Shown: positions 4,693 to 6,577 of the stretch, piece by piece
Numbering within the stretch: position 1 is the first letter of the stretch
Layout of the letters: the number at the start of each line of letters is the position of its first letter
DNA from: Anaerolineae bacterium
Lineage (GTDB): Bacteria > Chloroflexota > Anaerolineae > Aggregatilineales > Aggregatilineaceae
Assembly: GCA_018056405.1 (NCBI GenBank)
Contig: JAGPFT010000169.1
Span: 1 to 6,577, forward strand
Length of the DNA: 6,577 bases
Direction of reading: 5' to 3'
Notes under the pieces: generated by a model
Databases searched by the model: none
Told to the model about the DNA's origin: nothing
What the model saw: the letters and a program-made list of their open reading frames with translations, nothing else
Made by a program: the position numbers and the translations under genes

Positions 4693-6390
4693 CTAATCGT
4701 AGGCACCTGCCCGCGAGAAGCGGAACTGCACCAGCGTGATGACGAAGATCAGCGCGAACAACAGCCAGGCCACCGCCGAGGCATAGCCGAACTCGAAGTT
4801 GAAGAACCCGGTGCGGTACAGGTAATACACGGAAGTCGTTGCCGGCAGCGGGATAGGACGCTGCGGGATGAGGGCATAGGGTTCGTTGAAGACCTGCAGC
4901 CCGGTGATGATCGTCGTCACCATCACGAAGAAGGTCGTCGGGGCAAGCAGCGGCAGGGTCACATGGCGGAACTGCTGCCAGCGCCCCGCCCCGTCCACAT
5001 AGGCCGCTTCGTAGAGAATGGTCGGCACGCCCTGCAAGCCGGCCAGGAACAGCACCGTATTGAAGCCGATCAACTGCCAGGCGGCCAGGAAGACGATGGA
5101 GATGAGCATGGTGCTGTTATCGGTCAGCCAGTTGTACTTGGGGTCCGTCAGGCCCAGCCCAAACACGCTGTTGAGGAACTCAACGACCTGCTTGATCGCG
5201 TAGTTGATGTAACCAATATTGGCGTTGTAGAGCCAGCGCCAGATGAGCGCCGTCCCCACCACCGCGGCCACACTGGGCAAGAAATACAGCGCTCGGAAGA
5301 AGTTCATGCCCGGTATCTTGGAATTGAGAATGAGAGCCAACGCCAGCGCGGGAATGATGCTCAGCGGCACCAACAGCAGGCAGAAGACGATGGTGTTGCG
5401 CAGACTCTGCCAGAACTGCGTGTCGCGCGCGCCGATGACCAGGCGGTGCGAGCCGAACTTGAACGTCTCCAGGACGAAGTAGCCGCGATCCAGCACGGCC
5501 TGCGGCGCGGCACTGAGATCATCCTGCACGGCAAAATCGAGCGCTAGTAACTGGCGGTAATTGTCCACTCCCACAAAGTTGGGCGGGTTGACGCCGGTGC
5601 TATCGGTGAAGCTGAGGTAGAACGAGAGCAGCAGCGGCCCGGCGAAAAAGAGCATGAAGCCGATGGCGTTCGGCGAGAGCATGAGCCAGCCCTGCCAGGC
5701 GACGCGCTGGTCGGGCGTTTCGCCAAAGTACTGGCCCAGGTGCAGCATACGGTAGGCCAGCACGCCAAAGACGACGATCAACAGGGTCGTCAGCCAAGTG
5801 CTGACGCTCTCGTAGGTGCCCAGAATATGAGCGAAGCCGCTGACCGCATCGCCCACCCACAGCAGCACGATCAGCGTCAGCATGGCGATGCCCAGCGCGC
5901 CTTGTTCCAGCCAGACGCGGAGGCGCGACTTTTCGGGCACCCGCCCGGCCAGCCAGAGGAGGGCGTAGGCGACCGGAAAGCCCAGCAGCCACTGCCAGTG
6001 TTTGTAGAGCGCGCCGGCGATGTCGTCCACGCCCACAAAGACGCCCCACAAGTGCAACAGATAGAAAGCAGACAGCACCATGCCGAGATAGTTCACCGCC
6101 AGGGCCAGCGTGCGGCCAATCGCCCGACGCCGGCTGAGCAGGACGGAGCTGAAGACCGCCAGCAGCGCCGGCACCAGCGCGCACAGGCTGACAAACTGCT
6201 GCACCGCGCCGCCGAGGTTATAGAAGTCATCCATGTTGCGCACGTACAGCGCCAGTATGACGCTGCCCGCCACGAGGATGTGATTCCAGACGATATTGGC
6301 GTCAATGACGAACGAGGGGCTGCGCCAGGTCTCTTGCAAGCGGTGGGCGCGCTGGCGCAGGCGGTGGGCTAGATCGGCAAAGCGTGACAT
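4693..6390 (-). CDS. Carbohydrate ABC transporter permease, MalF-like, with extended multi-helix N-terminus
   Basis: The partner membrane subunit of the same importer. The 565 residues compare with about 290-320 for most MalF-like permeases and about 514 for E. coli MalF. The core begins near residue 234 (WLMLSPNAIGFMLFFAGPLLLSF) and includes NFVGVDNYRQLL (271-282), FWQSLRNTIVF (326-336) and the EAA loop EAAYVDGAGRWQQFRHVTLPLL (461-482), which contacts the ATPase. Before the core, about 230 residues hold roughly six hydrophobic segments (about 35-50, 65-85, 94-117, 132-149, 160-180, 195-213), giving some 12 helices in all. A further ~45 residues (about 281-325) enlarge the external loop before the FWQSLRNT motif, at the position of the MalF P2 loop. 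The start is ATG at 6390-6388, with GGGGAG 6 nt upstream. It is the first gene of the operon visible here. No binding protein lies upstream in the window; an insertion sequence begins 61 bp away. Confidence 0.93.
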   Translation of the reverse strand: MSRFADLAHRLRQRAHRLQETWRSPSFVIDANIVWNHILVAGSVILALYVRNMDDFYNLGGAVQQFVSLCALVPALLAVFSSVLLSRRRAIGRTLALAVNYLGMVLSAFYLLHLWGVFVGVDDIAGALYKHWQWLLGFPVAYALLWLAGRVPEKSRLRVWLEQGALGIAMLTLIVLLWVGDAVSGFAHILGTYESVSTWLTTLLIVVFGVLAYRMLHLGQYFGETPDQRVAWQGWLMLSPNAIGFMLFFAGPLLLSFYLSFTDSTGVNPPNFVGVDNYRQLLALDFAVQDDLSAAPQAVLDRGYFVLETFKFGSHRLVIGARDTQFWQSLRNTIVFCLLLVPLSIIPALALALILNSKIPGMNFFRALYFLPSVAAVVGTALIWRWLYNANIGYINYAIKQVVEFLNSVFGLGLTDPKYNWLTDNSTMLISIVFLAAWQLIGFNTVLFLAGLQGVPTILYEAAYVDGAGRWQQFRHVTLPLLAPTTFFVMVTTIITGLQVFNEPYALIPQRPIPLPATTSVYYLYRTGFFNFEFGYASAVAWLLFALIFVITLVQFRFSRAGAYD

Positions 6391-6451
6391 GAGCCACTCC
6401 CCTGGCAGGGACTGGTGCTAGGTGAAAAGAGAGGCAACCTGATGCTCTTTA
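6391..6451 (-). promoter_or_regulatory. Remnant leader of the permease operon next to an insertion sequence
   Basis: Only 61 bp separate the MalF-like start codon from the inferred left end of the insertion sequence. The stretch contains the ribosome-binding site (GGGGAG, 6 nt before the ATG). I see no convincing -10/-35 pair on the minus strand inside it. Transcription therefore probably comes from further upstream, through or out of the insertion sequence, or from a promoter I cannot recognise. Confidence 0.4.
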
Positions 6452-6472
6452 GAGTGTATTTTGAAAGTAGGC

Positions 6473-6478
6473 TATAAT
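6473..6478 (+). promoter_or_regulatory. -10 box (TATAAT) of the transposase promoter
   Basis: A perfect TATAAT on the plus strand lies 39 nt before the transposase ATG. The -35 position at 17-nt spacing would be 6450-6455 (TAGAGT), which is poor and straddles the inferred element boundary. Confidence 0.45.
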
Positions 6479-6517
6479 GAAAGGGGTTGTTGGTATAGAT
6501 AGAAGGTCCATAGCGGA

Positions 6518-6577
6518 ATGGAACGTCAACCATACAGCACAGACCTGAGCGATAAAGAGTGGGAACTGCTGGCCCCC
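6518..6577 (+). CDS. Transposase N-terminus, IS5 family (DUF4096-type), partial
   Basis: The first 20 codons of a transposase cut by the window edge: MERQPYSTDLSDKEWELLAP. The pattern of an aromatic residue, then S-T/S-D-L-S/T-D-x-E-W-x-L-L-x-P, is the characteristic start of IS5-family (IS427/IS1031-like) transposases or their first reading frame, where this N-terminal DUF4096 domain probably binds DNA. The start is ATG at 6518-6520; the only upstream purine-rich motif is AGAAGG (6501-6506), 11 nt away, a weak ribosome-binding site, as is usual for transposases. The catalytic DDE domain is beyond the window, so whether the gene is intact or made in two frames by frameshifting cannot be seen. 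It is transcribed divergently from the permease operon. Confidence 0.85.
   Translation, partial: MERQPYSTDLSDKEWELLAP

Larger units (their letters stand above)
6452..6577 (+). mobile_element. Left end of an IS5-family-type insertion sequence (truncated by the window)
   Basis: The transposase start at 6518 shows that an insertion sequence begins close by. The likely left terminus is GAGTGTATTTTGAAAG from 6452, which leaves 66 bp between terminus and transposase start, a usual distance. It follows TTA (6449-6451), which fits a short TNA/TA target duplication, but the right end is outside the window, so neither the terminal inverted repeat nor the duplication can be verified. The A+T-rich composition of 6441-6517 contrasts with the G+C-rich operon and supports a boundary here. 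The element points away from the permease operon. Confidence 0.6.

Noticed and set aside
4963..5547. Plus-strand open frame opposite the MalF-like gene
   Set aside because: It is antisense to the conserved permease core including the EAA loop, and is highly polar with H/Q/R bias, with no ribosome-binding site or motif.
5740..6372. Plus-strand open frame (210 codons) opposite the MalF-like N-terminus
   Set aside because: It is rich in Q, H, A and R, the mirror of membrane-helix codons. The minus-strand frame continues without break into the permease core, so the N-terminal extension is the real coding sequence.

Overview
This G+C-rich window carries a compact sugar-uptake and hydrolysis locus on the minus strand. 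Reading in the direction of transcription, from high to low coordinates, it contains two ABC-transporter permeases (MalF-like, then MalG-like), a cytoplasmic glycoside hydrolase of family 2 (GH2), and a long non-coding stretch. The 5' end of a further membrane-protein gene follows and runs off the left edge. At the right edge, on the plus strand, an insertion sequence begins; only its left end and the first 20 codons of an IS5-family-type transposase are visible.

Organism: high G+C, enlarged MalF/MalG-type permeases, cytoplasmic GH2 and G/C-rich palindromic intergenic repeats together resemble Chloroflexota (Anaerolineae/Chloroflexales-like) genomes. This is an impression from sequence style. 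No rRNA or other phylogenetic marker is present.

Layout. 1-144 (-): N-terminal 48 codons of a single-pass membrane protein, possibly SPFH/band-7-like. 145-868: no convincing gene; it holds a possible promoter, a ~100-bp nested palindrome (484-584) and several smaller hairpins. 869-3073 (-): GH2 beta-galactosidase-like enzyme, probably starting at a GTG. 3074-3441: intercistronic region with a strong hairpin (3136-3161), an imperfect dyad (3230-3255) and a second palindromic repeat (3257-3354). 3442-4671 (-): MalG-like permease with a large extracytoplasmic insertion. 4693-6390 (-): MalF-like permease with a long multi-helix N-terminal extension. 6391-6451: short remnant of the operon leader. 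6452-6577: left end of an insertion sequence.

How it works together: the two permeases, 21 bp apart, would form the heterodimeric membrane channel of a carbohydrate importer. Neither a solute-binding protein nor an ATPase gene is in the window. The binding protein would normally lie upstream of the MalF gene, where the insertion sequence now sits. The ATPase may be shared and encoded elsewhere. The GH2 enzyme has no signal peptide and would cleave the imported glycoside in the cytoplasm. The most unusual point is that both permeases carry extra extracytoplasmic sequence at the equivalent place in the fold, just before the second core helix, and the MalF partner also carries about six extra helices.
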